Of a stretch of 64,000 nucleotides of DNA, positions 1-8,665 are shown in pieces. The position numbers were made by a program, and so were the translations under genes. The stretch's first letter is position 1, and every line of letters starts with the position of its first letter. Below the pieces are notes generated by a model. It saw nothing but the letters and a program-made list of their open reading frames with translations. It was not told the origin of the DNA and did no database searches. Source of the DNA: UBA11612 sp965228575 (GTDB lineage: Bacteria; Pseudomonadota; Alphaproteobacteria; Rhodospirillales; Rhodospirillaceae); the NCBI GenBank assembly GCA_965228575.1, contig CBDDHW010000001.1:124001-188000 (forward strand). The letters run 5' to 3'.

Positions 1-1256
1 GTCGAGATGAGGACCATAGCGCCGACACCGGCATCGGCGCAGGCGTCAGCAACCTTGCGCGTGCCAATTGCATTGGTCAACACGCCCTCGAGAGGGTTTT
101 GCTCAACCAATGGAACATGTTTGAGGGCCGCAGCATGGAACACGACGGCGGGGCGCTCACGCGCTATGACATCTCGTATGCGCCCCTCGTCGCGTACATC
201 TCCAAGTATGGGAGTCACAGATAGCATGCCGTGCCGTCGCCGCACTTCCATATCGATACGGTAGAGATTGAATTCGCTGTGATCGAATAAAACGAGATGC
301 TCAGGACCAAATTCAGAAATTTGTCGAACAAGCTCTGAACCTATGGATCCGCCGGCTCCGGTAATCAATATGCGCCGATTACGGATCATTGCCGCCATCG
401 CATTGCGGTCCAATTGAGTCTGCGGACGGCCTAACAAATCCTCAATTGCAATCGGTCGCGGCTGAATCGCATCTTCGCTATAGGCTTGCATATCGCCTGG
501 GGGCGGTACCCGCATTAACTGGCATCCCGATTTCTCAGCGATCGTGAGTAAACGCTGAACAGCCGCCCCATCGAACCCAGAGCGTACAAGGACAAGTTTT
601 TCAGGTTTGCGGCCTCGCCCCTCAAGGTCTGCAATGATGCGCACTAATTCACTCTCAAGCCCGAGCACATCGATACCTTGGATGACGCGCCCCACTCGAT
701 CCTCGCGGCGCGTAATCATTCCTACAACGGTGTATCCCGCACTAGGGTGACGGGTGACCGCTCGAATAAAAAGCTCTGCTTCCGGTCCCGCGCCAATTAG
801 GAGAATAGGAGTGTTTGCAATGCGGCTTTTGAAAAGTCCGCGCACCTGTTGATCGCGCACCATCCGCGCGATCAACCGCGGCCCGGCAAGGAGCATCACA
901 AGGACCAACCAACTGATTATCGGTGTGGATCGCGGCAGACCCTCCAGCCGCGTTGCAAAAAACCACGCCGGCATAAAAAACAAAACAATAATGGTGGCCG
1001 TCCGAAGAATATTTATAGCATCCTTCGCCGACACGTACTCCCATACATGACGATAAAGACCCGTCGCCAGATATGTGATGGCCGCAACGCCAGCAAACAC
1101 CGCTGCGACATATAAAACTTCAGGACGTTCATCTAGGAAATCCGGGCCCAGCCTTAATAAGAAGGCACCAAGGAACGCCGCATACGCCATAACAACATCA
1201 TGGCCGTAGACCAAAAGATTGCGGGGCTGGATTAAGGCTTTAATGAATCGGCTCAT
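1..1256 (-). CDS. CapD/FlaA1-family nucleotide-sugar dehydratase/epimerase, C-terminus cut by window edge
   Basis: The frame is open from an ATG at 1256 to the left edge, giving about 418 residues of a family usually 600-660 long, so the C-terminal part of the catalytic domain is outside the window. Residues 1-130 are hydrophobic with about four membrane segments. A first nucleotide-binding fold shows LLIGAGPEAE near residue 152. The SDR Rossmann motif TGAGGSIGSE lies near residue 299, followed by AALKHVPLVEQNP, which is typical of UDP-GlcNAc 4,6-dehydratase relatives of the PglF/WbpM/CapD type. These inner-membrane enzymes make the first deoxy-amino sugar of a capsule, O-antigen or glycan. 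It lies downstream of the NeuD-like gene on the same strand, and gmd-fcl is nearby, which supports a role in surface polysaccharide. The exact sugar substrate cannot be told. Confidence 0.85.
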   Translation of the reverse strand, partial: MSRFIKALIQPRNLLVYGHDVVMAYAAFLGAFLLRLGPDFLDERPEVLYVAAVFAGVAAITYLATGLYRHVWEYVSAKDAINILRTATIIVLFFMPAWFFATRLEGLPRSTPIISWLVLVMLLAGPRLIARMVRDQQVRGLFKSRIANTPILLIGAGPEAELFIRAVTRHPSAGYTVVGMITRREDRVGRVIQGIDVLGLESELVRIIADLEGRGRKPEKLVLVRSGFDGAAVQRLLTIAEKSGCQLMRVPPPGDMQAYSEDAIQPRPIAIEDLLGRPQTQLDRNAMAAMIRNRRILITGAGGSIGSELVRQISEFGPEHLVLFDHSEFNLYRIDMEVRRRHGMLSVTPILGDVRDEGRIRDVIARERPAVVFHAAALKHVPLVEQNPLEGVLTNAIGTRKVADACADAGVGAMVLIS

Positions 1257-1462
1257 TTACGATGCTTGAATTTAAGAGCAGTCCCAATAGTTTAGGACAA
1301 CTCAAGCAATCAGTACAGCACCGGGCCAACGCAAGCGCTCACCACAGTCTCGTGTTGGCAACATATTCATGACGATCAGGTTCATCGACGCGCGGTTAAC
1401 GTTCTCTAGCGCCCGTTCGCGGTTCGCGCCCATATCAAATGAGGGCATTTTCGTAAATTCAA

Positions 1463-2122
1463 CTAAGAAGAAACGGCCTTTGCGGGATTACCAACAACTG
1501 TCTCGCCGGGTAAAACAGGATTTACAACAACCGCTCCTGCGCCAACAACAGCACCGGGTCCAATTTCTATGCCCTGTACAATGACAGCTCCCGCTCCAAT
1601 ATGACATTCCTCGCCAGCGCGAACGTCACCGCCAAGTATCGCCCCCGGTCCGATGTGGCTATGTGCACCGACAGTGCAATTGTGATCAAGTTGAGCGCCG
1701 GTATTGATGATCGTATTTGCACCAACAATGCTCCCCGGATTCAAAATTGCGCCAGGAAATATTTGACATCCAGCGTCTAACAACACGTGATCAGAAACTA
1801 TCGAGCTAGGGCTTTGGAGACTTAAGAAATCGAATTTCCTACTAGCAAAGTTTTCGAAAAGGGCTCGGCGGCGAGCGAGGTCACTGTTCCCGGTTTTTGG
1901 AACATTCCCCAAAGCATTGACAAGAACAACTGATTTTGGGTCTTTTGCAACAACGGCTGTGTCATCACCCACAATAGGCACGCCGTCCAAAGCCGTCCCA
2001 TGTAATGACGAGTCTTTATCTACGAGGGCGGATACTGTTTGGCCTGAGCGTTTAATGATGTCGAGCACCACACGAGCGTGTCCGCCGGCGCATAGAACGA
2101 TTATTTCCCTATCTTTAATCAT
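1463..2122 (-). CDS. NeuD/PglD-type sugar O- or N-acyltransferase
   Basis: 219 residues, starting at an ATG. The N-terminus VLCAGGHARVVLDII is the nucleotide-sugar/Rossmann-like part of the NeuD/PglD family. The C-terminal half is a left-handed beta-helix of hexapeptide repeats (for example AGCQIFPGAILNPGSIVGA and later IGPGAVVGAGAVVV). A His in the QLDHNC segment sits where the family has its catalytic base. It probably transfers an acetyl or similar group from acyl-CoA onto an amino sugar. The gene is 206 bp upstream of the CapD-like gene on the same strand, so they may work on the same sugar. The sequence cannot separate O-acetylation from N-acetylation. Confidence 0.8.
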   Translation of the reverse strand: MIKDREIIVLCAGGHARVVLDIIKRSGQTVSALVDKDSSLHGTALDGVPIVGDDTAVVAKDPKSVVLVNALGNVPKTGNSDLARRRALFENFASRKFDFLSLQSPSSIVSDHVLLDAGCQIFPGAILNPGSIVGANTIINTGAQLDHNCTVGAHSHIGPGAILGGDVRAGEECHIGAGAVIVQGIEIGPGAVVGAGAVVVNPVLPGETVVGNPAKAVSS

Positions 2123-2304
2123 TGCGGGTCTATGAATTCATTAATGGCGTTGTCACAAGAAGCCTATTGTCCAAGATAAGTATGCCACTGCCAAGAGATG
2201 AGCGTCCCCGGATTGCGCCTCAAGCCATTCATCGACATAATCCACAAGCATACGCCCATGGCGCTGTAAGTCTCGGTTAAAAGCGAATAAGCAGGTTTGT
2301 AAGA

Positions 2305-3387
2305 ATGTCAAAAAACGCGGACCAAAAAACAGCCCTTATAACCGGCGTGACCGGGCAGGATGGCGCCTATCTCGCGGAATTGTTGTTAGAGAAGGGCTAT
2401 ATCGTACACGGCGTAAAGCGACGGTCCTCATCATTCAATACCGGACGGATCGATCATTTGTACGAAGATCGCCACAACACCGGTGTGCAGTTTTTTCTTC
2501 ACTACGGCGATCTGACCGATGCAACGAATTTGATCCGTCTCGTTCAGGAAGTGCAGCCAGACGAAATTTACAACCTCGCCGCCCAAAGCCACGTCCAAGT
2601 CAGCTTTGAAACGCCTGAATACACAGCAAATTCGGATGCGCTCGGCACCTTACGACTGTTAGAAGCCATTCGTATTTTGGACCTCAAAAATAAAACACGA
2701 TTTTATCAGGCTTCGACGTCAGAGCTTTACGGGAAGGTACAAGAGATACCGCAATCGGAGAAAACTCCGTTCTATCCGCGCAGCCCCTACGGCGCGGCAA
2801 AATTATACGCATATTGGATTACAGTGAATTATCGCGAAGCGTATGGGTACCATGCGTCAAATGGCATTCTCTTTAACCATGAAAGTCCATTGCGCGGAGA
2901 AACTTTTGTAACTCGTAAGATCACTCGCGCGGTCGCAGCAATTGAGCTTGGTGTACAGGACAAAATTTACCTTGGAAACCTGGATGCGAAACGTGATTGG
3001 GGCCACGCGCGCGACTACGTAGAAGGTATGTGGAAAATTCTTCAGCAAGATGTCCCCGATGATTATGTTCTTGCCACAGGTGAAACCCACGCGGTTCGCG
3101 AGTTTGTAGAGCTAGCATTCGCTGAGGTGGGCCGAAAGATTACATGGACCGGCAATGGAGTGGATGAAAAGGGACTCGACGCGAAATCGGGTGACGTTTT
3201 GGTAGAGATTGACCCGCGATATTTTCGCCCCACCGAAGTTGACCTGTTGCTCGGGGATCCATCAAAAGCCCACACCAAGCTGGGCTGGAAACACACCACA
3301 AGTTTTACACAGATGGTTAAGGAAATGATCGCGTCCGATTTGGAAACCGTAAAGGCTGAAGCTCAGCGGTTTGGCCGCGACGATTAA
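2305..3387 (+). CDS. gmd: GDP-mannose 4,6-dehydratase
   Basis: 360 residues, the normal length for Gmd. It converts GDP-D-mannose to GDP-4-keto-6-deoxy-mannose, the first step to GDP-L-fucose. The N-terminal Rossmann motif TGVTGQDGAYLAELL is diagnostic. Further family signatures are HYGDLTDATNL, NLAAQSHVQVSFETP, STSELYGKVQE and the catalytic Tyr-Lys pair in SPYGAAKLYAYW, then FNHESPLRGETFVTRKI. The gene is divergent from the acyltransferase gene and is followed by fcl only 16 bp later, clearly one transcription unit. Confidence 0.97.
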   Translation: MSKNADQKTALITGVTGQDGAYLAELLLEKGYIVHGVKRRSSSFNTGRIDHLYEDRHNTGVQFFLHYGDLTDATNLIRLVQEVQPDEIYNLAAQSHVQVSFETPEYTANSDALGTLRLLEAIRILDLKNKTRFYQASTSELYGKVQEIPQSEKTPFYPRSPYGAAKLYAYWITVNYREAYGYHASNGILFNHESPLRGETFVTRKITRAVAAIELGVQDKIYLGNLDAKRDWGHARDYVEGMWKILQQDVPDDYVLATGETHAVREFVELAFAEVGRKITWTGNGVDEKGLDAKSGDVLVEIDPRYFRPTEVDLLLGDPSKAHTKLGWKHTTSFTQMVKEMIASDLETVKAEAQRFGRDD

Positions 3388-3403
3388 AGCGACGATCAGC
3401 AAA

Positions 3404-4354
3404 ATGAGCCATGGACCCTACTCACTTGATGGAAAACGCGTTTGGGTCGCCGGGCATCGCGGCATGGTCGGGAGTGCGATCGTACAGCGGCTTGCAGGCG
3501 AACAATGTGAAATCGTGTCCGCTACGCACAGCGAGTTGGATTTAACTCGGCAAAGCGACGTCGAAGATTGGATGGCCGACCAAAAGCCACAATGTATTTT
3601 TTTGGCCGCGGCCGTTGTGGGTGGAATTTTGGCTAACGACACTCATCCCGTGGAGTTCTTGTCGGACAATCTTCAGATTCAATCAAATATCATTTCCAGC
3701 GCACACAAACTCAACGTCGAAAAGCTCCTTTTCCTTGGGTCAAGCTGCATCTATCCAAAACTTTCAAAACAACCCATAAACGAAGATGAACTGCTCACCG
3801 GTCCGCTTGAGCCGACAAATCAGTGGTACGCGATCGCGAAAATAGCCGGCGTCAAACAGTGCCAAGCCTACCGTCGCCAGCACGGCAGCGATTTCATTAG
3901 TTGCATGCCTACGAATCTCTACGGACCCGGCGATAACTTCGATCTGGCATCAAGCCATGTTTTACCGGCGCTCATTGTCAAAGCCCACAACGCCAAAATG
4001 TCCGGGGACAAAACCCTTGAATTATGGGGAACTGGAACGCCGCGGAGAGAGCTCTTATTTGTCGAAGATTTAGCCGACGCATGCGTTTTTCTTATGCGGA
4101 ATTACTCGGACGATGGCATTCTTAACGTCGGCTACGGTAGTGACGTCACTATTCGTGAATTGGCTGAAACTGTCGCGGACGTCGTGGGATTTGAGGGAGC
4201 ATTTACGTACGATTCCGAAAAACCAAATGGCACCCCGCAAAAACTGCTGGATTGCACGCGGTTGAACGCACTGGGGTGGCACTCTTCAACGGGGCTACGC
4301 GAGGGGATCGCGAAAACATACGAATGGTATTTGCAGAACGAGGTTCGAAAATAG
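3404..4354 (+). CDS. fcl: GDP-L-fucose synthase (GDP-4-keto-6-deoxymannose 3,5-epimerase/4-reductase)
   Basis: 316 residues from the ATG at 3404. An in-frame TTG at 3371 would overlap gmd and add eleven residues with no similarity to the usual N-terminus, so I prefer the ATG. Motifs seen are the Rossmann GHRGMVGSAI, FLGSSCIYPK, the catalytic Tyr-Lys in NQWYAIAKIAG, and MPTNLYGPGDNFD, all characteristic of WcaG/Fcl. It performs the second and last step to GDP-L-fucose from the Gmd product, using NADPH. The gene pair implies that fucose, or a derivative, is built into a surface polymer. Confidence 0.96.
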   Translation: MSHGPYSLDGKRVWVAGHRGMVGSAIVQRLAGEQCEIVSATHSELDLTRQSDVEDWMADQKPQCIFLAAAVVGGILANDTHPVEFLSDNLQIQSNIISSAHKLNVEKLLFLGSSCIYPKLSKQPINEDELLTGPLEPTNQWYAIAKIAGVKQCQAYRRQHGSDFISCMPTNLYGPGDNFDLASSHVLPALIVKAHNAKMSGDKTLELWGTGTPRRELLFVEDLADACVFLMRNYSDDGILNVGYGSDVTIRELAETVADVVGFEGAFTYDSEKPNGTPQKLLDCTRLNALGWHSSTGLREGIAKTYEWYLQNEVRK

Positions 4355-4568
4355 CGTAGGCGCGACAACCCTAGGCATCTGTATTGGAGGGTGTCTTATA
4401 AAACCACGCGAGCCTCTCTGTCCGGCAGACTTAAGCTGGTTTCCACAAGCGCTCCTGAGAAGTGGTATTTATAAAGTTCGGCAATTCACACTTGCGCCGA
4501 CGCGCGCGGACTTCTAAAAAACTTGTAGATTGTTGCTCTACGCCGCAAAGGGCCGCGCCGGTCCCAAT

Positions 4569-5495
4569 ATGCAAATATATCTACCCATAGCCGAAATGTC
4601 GGTGAACGTATTCCTCGTCCTGGGGTTGGGGGGTGTAGTCGGTCTGTTGTCTGGCCTGTTCGGCGTCGGTGGGGGTTTTTTAATGACCCCCCTTCTTATT
4701 TTCATCGGAATTCCACCTGGTGTAGCGGTCGGCACACAATCCGTGCAAATCGTCGCCTCATCGGTTTCCGGTGTTCTCGCCCATATGCGCCGTGGCAATG
4801 TCGACCTTCATATGGGCGCGGTCCTGACCGGCGGAGGTGTTCTGGGCTCTATACTAGGCGTGTTGCTGTTCAGTTATCTGAAAGGGACAGGCCACATCGA
4901 TCTCGCCATTTCCTTAGGTTATGTCATTTTTCTGGGCGCGGTCGGTGGGTTCATGCTGATGGAAAGCTTGCCAGGTGCGATAAGCCGCAAGCCTGTTAAG
5001 TTGGCGCTTGCCGCCCGCGGGCCCGGTCAACACATGTGGATGCATGGGTTGCCTTTAAAAATGCGCTTTCGTCGATCGCGGCTATATGTTTCCGCCCTCG
5101 TGCCCGGAGCTATTGGATTGCTCGTCGGAATGCTGGTGGCGCTTATGGGTGTCGGCGGCGGATTTTTGATGGTTCCCGCCATGATCTACTTACTGGGGAT
5201 GCCAACGCAGGTCGTAATCGGAACATCACTACTCCAAATCACATTCGTCACCGCGGTTACGGGTCTTCTACAAGCCAGCGTCAATCATACAGTTGATATC
5301 GTTTTGGCTTTGTTGCTCCTTGCGATCGCGGTTGTGAGTGCACAAATCGGAGCCCGGCTCGCTGGAAAGGTCAAAGGCGAGCACCTCCGCGCAATGCTCG
5401 CGATCATTGTTCTCCTCGTAGGCATCCGTCTTGCACTTGGGCTTGTGCTGGACCCATCTGACATCTTTTCGATTGAGGAGCTTGAAGGGCAATGA
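4569..5495 (+). CDS. TauE/SafE (DUF81) family sulfite/sulfonate-type permease
   Basis: 308 residues from ATG 4569. A TTG at 4530 is also in frame, but MQIYLPIAEMSVNVF is the N-terminus I expect for alphaproteobacterial members. The protein is an inner-membrane permease with two homologous halves. Each carries the same glycine-rich helix, LFGVGGGFLMTPLLIF in the first and LMGVGGGFLMVPAMIY in the second. The middle of the protein is a charged loop (residues about 135-170). TauE/SafE proteins export or import sulfite, sulfoacetate or related small anions, and the substrate here is unknown. The stop overlaps the start of the next gene (ATGA), so the two are translationally coupled. Confidence 0.88.
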   Translation: MQIYLPIAEMSVNVFLVLGLGGVVGLLSGLFGVGGGFLMTPLLIFIGIPPGVAVGTQSVQIVASSVSGVLAHMRRGNVDLHMGAVLTGGGVLGSILGVLLFSYLKGTGHIDLAISLGYVIFLGAVGGFMLMESLPGAISRKPVKLALAARGPGQHMWMHGLPLKMRFRRSRLYVSALVPGAIGLLVGMLVALMGVGGGFLMVPAMIYLLGMPTQVVIGTSLLQITFVTAVTGLLQASVNHTVDIVLALLLLAIAVVSAQIGARLAGKVKGEHLRAMLAIIVLLVGIRLALGLVLDPSDIFSIEELEGQ

Positions 5496-6235
5496 GGCGT
5501 GTCGTGGCTCTTATTCTCTCCGTGCTCGCATTCGCCATCCCGGCCAAGGCCCAGGATGTGCCTCTCGTTGCCGACCTCTCTAGTCATTTGGTCGCCATAA
5601 CCACCGGCTTCACGGGCACGGATGTCTTGCTGTTTGGTGCAACCGACGGCCCGGGAGACATCGCGGTTGTCGTACGCGGGCCAGGCACTAACACGGTTGT
5701 TCGCCGCAAGGAACGGCTCGGCCCAATTTGGGTCAACGGAACGGCTATTACGTTCGGCAGTGCACCTTCTTATTACCGGGTCGCCTCCAACCGACCGTTA
5801 GATGAGATCGCTCCTGATCTATTGTTGTCCCGCTTCCAGATTGGCTTGGACAACATTCGTTTGGTTGACGCACAAGGAGACGCCGATCCATCACTGACAA
5901 CAGAATTCGGAAATTCTTTTGTTCGTTTAAAAATGGCCGACGAGCTTTTTGACCAGGGGCTCGGATCTGTGAATTTGATGTCAAATCGACTATTTCGAAC
6001 CGAGCTCCATTTCCCGGCGCACGTCCCAACTGGCACGTATTTGGTTGAGGTCTACTTGTTTCGAAATGGGCAGGTCGCGAGCGCGGAAATTCTACCCCTG
6101 GCGATTTCAAAAATCGGTATCGGCGCGGAAATATACGACTTCGCCTACAATTGGGCGCCGCTATATGGCCTCCTATCGGTGCTCTTAGCCGCATTGGCCG
6201 GATGGGGCGCGAGCGCAGCCTTCCGTCGGGTGTAA
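5492..6235 (+). CDS. TIGR02186-type conserved alphaproteobacterial envelope protein
   Basis: 247 residues, starting at the ATGA overlap with the permease gene. It has a clean signal peptide (MRRVVALILSVLAFAIPAKA, cleavage after AKA), a long periplasmic region, and one C-terminal membrane helix (about residues 218-240) ending with a short basic tail. This is the pattern of the conserved family placed next to TauE/SafE permeases in many alphaproteobacteria. Its biochemical role is not known. The coupling suggests it assists or senses for the permease, which is inference from context. Confidence 0.8.
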   Translation: MRRVVALILSVLAFAIPAKAQDVPLVADLSSHLVAITTGFTGTDVLLFGATDGPGDIAVVVRGPGTNTVVRRKERLGPIWVNGTAITFGSAPSYYRVASNRPLDEIAPDLLLSRFQIGLDNIRLVDAQGDADPSLTTEFGNSFVRLKMADELFDQGLGSVNLMSNRLFRTELHFPAHVPTGTYLVEVYLFRNGQVASAEILPLAISKIGIGAEIYDFAYNWAPLYGLLSVLLAALAGWGASAAFRRV

Positions 6236-6248
6236 TTGGTTTTGTCTC

Positions 6249-6761
6249 ATGAGCACTGATCCGAAGCCTGCGCCAAAGGAAGATCCAAAGCCCGAAACCA
6301 CCGAACGCACTTTTTTGGTCGTCGTGGATAATTCTGACGAATTGAAGGCGGCCCTTCGCTTTGCATGCCGGCGTGTTTTGCGAGGAGGGGGGGCTGTCGC
6401 GCTTTTTCATACCGTCCCGCAATCAGAGTTTCACCACTTCGCGACCATTGGTGAGTTGATGGATCAAGAGGCTCGCACAGAAGCTGAACGCCTATTGCAG
6501 CAGATCGCTTCAGAGGTTCACCGTCAGACGGGCAAATTTCCAATACTTTACATTCGCCAAGGAGACCCGTTGGAACAGTTACTTGAGGTGCTGGAGGAAG
6601 AACCCAGCATATCAGTCCTTGTTCTGGGCGCCGGAACCGGTCACGAGGGGCCCGGGCTAATTGTTTCCGCTTTATCTGGCAAATTATCCGGGAAAATCAC
6701 CATACCGGTCACTATCGTACCTGGCGATCTAAGCGACGAGCGCATTGACGCCCTGACATAA
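6249..6761 (+). CDS. universal stress protein (UspA) family
   Basis: 170 residues, beginning 13 bp after the previous gene. It has one alpha/beta Usp domain: TFLVVVDNSDELKAALRFA at the first strand, and the C-terminal GAGTGHEGPGLIVSALSGKL followed by IPVTIVPG, which matches the ATP-binding glycine-rich segment of the family. The first 20 residues are a lysine/proline-rich charged tail. Usp proteins bind ATP or AMP and help survival under stress. The specific role here is unknown. Its position just before nfuA recurs in related genomes. Confidence 0.85.
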   Translation: MSTDPKPAPKEDPKPETTERTFLVVVDNSDELKAALRFACRRVLRGGGAVALFHTVPQSEFHHFATIGELMDQEARTEAERLLQQIASEVHRQTGKFPILYIRQGDPLEQLLEVLEEEPSISVLVLGAGTGHEGPGLIVSALSGKLSGKITIPVTIVPGDLSDERIDALT

Positions 6762-6794
6762 TTTCTCTTGCACTGCACAATCAGCCTTGATTTC

Positions 6795-6836
6795 GGACCA
6801 TTTTGGTCCTATTAGGTGCGTAAGTTCACATATGTG
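6795..6836. promoter_or_regulatory. two inverted repeats upstream of nfuA
   Basis: The 102-bp gap between the Usp gene and nfuA holds a six-bp hairpin GGACCA-TTT-TGGTCC (6795-6809) without a T-tract, and a perfect 10-bp palindrome CACATATGTG (6827-6836) about 28 bp before the nfuA start. The second could be an operator for nfuA. Neither matches a regulator site I can name. Confidence 0.3.
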
Positions 6837-6863
6837 TAAGCACATCCTGCCGGAGTCTCGACT

Positions 6864-7424
6864 ATGTTTATTCAAACGGAACCGACGCCAAATCCTGCAG
6901 CGTTGAAATTCCTGCCGGGCAAGGCCGTTCTCGAAAGCGGTGTGGCCGATTTCGTAAACCGTGACGACGCAGCCCGCTCTCCACTCGCGCGACTCTTATT
7001 TGAAATTGACGGCGTAACCGGAGTTTTTCTGGGCCACGATTTTATTACCGTCACGAAGAGCGAAGACAAAGAGTGGCAGGTTCTAAACCCACTTATCCTC
7101 GGCGCAATCATGGATCACTACACCTCTGGAGTCGCGGTTATAGATAGCGAAGATAAGCCCAGCCAGAGCGATGATCTCGACAGTGATGTCGACGATGAAA
7201 TCGTTTTGCAAATTAAAGAACTTATTGAAACGCGTGTGCGCCCGGCTGTCGCACAAGATGGCGGCGATATTGTTTACCGTGGCTTTAAGGAAGGGACTGT
7301 CTACCTGCAACTTCACGGCGCGTGCGCTGGATGCCCCAGTTCAACTGCAACCTTAAAAATGGGGATTGAAAACATGCTTCGTCATTATATCCCCGAAGTT
7401 TCGCAAGTCGAAGCCATCGCCTAA
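6864..7424 (+). CDS. nfuA: NfuA-type iron-sulfur cluster scaffold/carrier (NifU domain)
   Basis: 186 residues. The N-terminal Nfu_N domain starts with the hallmark MFIQTEPTPNPAALKFLPG and spans about residues 1-90. An acidic linker (about 95-110) precedes the C-terminal NifU domain with its cluster-binding pair Cys154-x-x-Cys157 (GACAGCPSS). This arrangement is the common alphaproteobacterial and mitochondrial-like NFU1 type. It carries [4Fe-4S] clusters to target enzymes in the cytoplasm. The gene starts 102 bp after the Usp gene and probably has its own promoter. Confidence 0.95.
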   Translation: MFIQTEPTPNPAALKFLPGKAVLESGVADFVNRDDAARSPLARLLFEIDGVTGVFLGHDFITVTKSEDKEWQVLNPLILGAIMDHYTSGVAVIDSEDKPSQSDDLDSDVDDEIVLQIKELIETRVRPAVAQDGGDIVYRGFKEGTVYLQLHGACAGCPSSTATLKMGIENMLRHYIPEVSQVEAIA

Positions 7425-7466
7425 CCACAAAAAAAACAAAAAGGCAGATCACCATTCTCTGGCTAA

Positions 7467-8072
7467 ATGAGGAATATCCCGATGCGGGGATCTTTGGATG
7501 AAACCGGTCTCGATCTAATTTTTCGCGATGCTCGCACGCAAAATAGCTGGCACCCGAAAGACGTTGCAGAGGAGTTACTCCGTCGCATTTACGACTTAGC
7601 CAAAATGGGCCCGACGAGCGCCAACTGTTGTCCCGCCCGGTTCATATTCGTTGCTTCGAAGGACGGAAAAGAGCGCCTAAAACCATTTCTCGCCGCCGGT
7701 AATGTTGAGAAAACAATGTCAGCGCCCGTAACGGCGATCATTGGGTACGACACGGAGTTTTTTGACTTACTCCCAGAGCTTTTCCCCCATACCGACGCCC
7801 GCGCGTGGTTCACAGGAAATGAATCATTGGCTAAGGAAACGGCGTTTCGCAACGGAACTTTGCAAGGGGCATACTTGATGATCGCGGCACGGTCCCTCGG
7901 TCTGGACTGCGGACCAATGAGCGGATTTGACGCGGGAAAATTGAACGCTGAGTTCTGGCCGGATGGTCGCGTGAGAGCGAATTTCTTATGCAATATCGGA
8001 TACGGTGATGACGAGAAATTGCATGAACGTGGACCTCGGTTGGTCTTTGAAAGAGTGTGTGAGGTTGTTTAA
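7467..8072 (+). CDS. RutE/HadB-like nitroreductase family protein (putative malonic semialdehyde reductase)
   Basis: 201 residues from ATG 7467. A second ATG at 7482 would give MRGSLDETGLDLIF, which is closer to the usual N-terminus, so the start may be there. The FMN-dependent nitroreductase fold shows DLAKMGPTSANCCPARFIFV for the flavin/substrate region, FRNGTLQGAYLMIAARSLGLDCGPMSGFD, and the terminal ERGPRLVFERVCEVV. This pattern is the RutE subgroup, in which the E. coli member reduces malonic semialdehyde in uracil breakdown. No other rut gene is in the window, so the physiological substrate is uncertain. Confidence 0.8.
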   Translation: MRNIPMRGSLDETGLDLIFRDARTQNSWHPKDVAEELLRRIYDLAKMGPTSANCCPARFIFVASKDGKERLKPFLAAGNVEKTMSAPVTAIIGYDTEFFDLLPELFPHTDARAWFTGNESLAKETAFRNGTLQGAYLMIAARSLGLDCGPMSGFDAGKLNAEFWPDGRVRANFLCNIGYGDDEKLHERGPRLVFERVCEVV

Positions 8073-8137
8073 GGGGCACTGAATTTATTGCGATCGCCCA
8101 TTAAAGTTGAATTTTACGTATAGTGGAGATGTCTGAA

Positions 8138-8593
8138 ATGAGAGCTGTAAAAAGTTTAGTGTTAGCGACGATATTGGCTATTCCTATGGGGTTTTATGCC
8201 AAACCGTTGTGGTCTCAAGGCTACATGCTTGATCAAATGATTATCGATTATCGGCAATTGATCATGCAATCAAAGGATGCTCATACCACGGCAATTGGTC
8301 ATATCATGACCGGGACTATTCCCAACGCCAATCTCGTCTCTCATTTCGAGGCTCTCTTGATCACAACGCGGCAAACGCGAGTTGCGTTTGAACATGAAGC
8401 CCGCGGCGGTGATTCTGTCGACGCTATTTGGGAGGAAGAGGGGCGCAAAGATTTTGCTGAAATTCTCGATCGCGTTGAAGCCAACATCCAAATCGCAATT
8501 GAGACAATCAATAAAGTCGGGCCGGGGGCAGCCGGTGATGTCACCCTCTCAGCGTTGGGTTGCAAAGAGTGTCACGACAAATACCGAAGATAA
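8138..8593 (+). CDS. cytochrome c'-like (class II) periplasmic c-type cytochrome
   Basis: 151 residues from ATG 8138. The GGAG at 8125-8128 lies nine bases before this ATG, while the GTG at 8123 and the ATG at 8129 sit on or against it, so 8138 is preferred. A signal peptide (MRAVKSLVLATILAIPMGFYA) sends it to the periplasm. There is one haem-binding motif, CKECH at residues 142-146, ten residues from the C-terminus. That placement after a helical body is the hallmark of the four-helix cytochrome c' group. It may bind NO or transfer electrons. The overall match is by topology only. Confidence 0.7.
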   Translation: MRAVKSLVLATILAIPMGFYAKPLWSQGYMLDQMIIDYRQLIMQSKDAHTTAIGHIMTGTIPNANLVSHFEALLITTRQTRVAFEHEARGGDSVDAIWEEEGRKDFAEILDRVEANIQIAIETINKVGPGAAGDVTLSALGCKECHDKYRR

Positions 8594-8609
8594 CAAATCG
8601 CACAAAAAA

Positions 8610-8655
8610 ATAGTCCGGCAAGCGCGCAACTTGCCGGACTATATCGTGCTTTTTT
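8610..8655 (+). terminator. bidirectional Rho-independent terminator
   Basis: A 13-bp perfect stem (8610-8622 with 8630-8642, core AGTCCGGCAAG) with a seven-base loop lies between convergent genes. Six T residues at 8650-8655 serve the cytochrome gene, and an A-tract at 8603-8610 serves the NHL gene on the other strand. Confidence 0.9.
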
Positions 8656-8665
8656 GTTGCGGGCC

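Noticed and set aside
4355..4568. Possible gene remnant between fcl and the TauE gene
   Set aside because: No frame in this 214-bp gap shows recognisable protein sequence.
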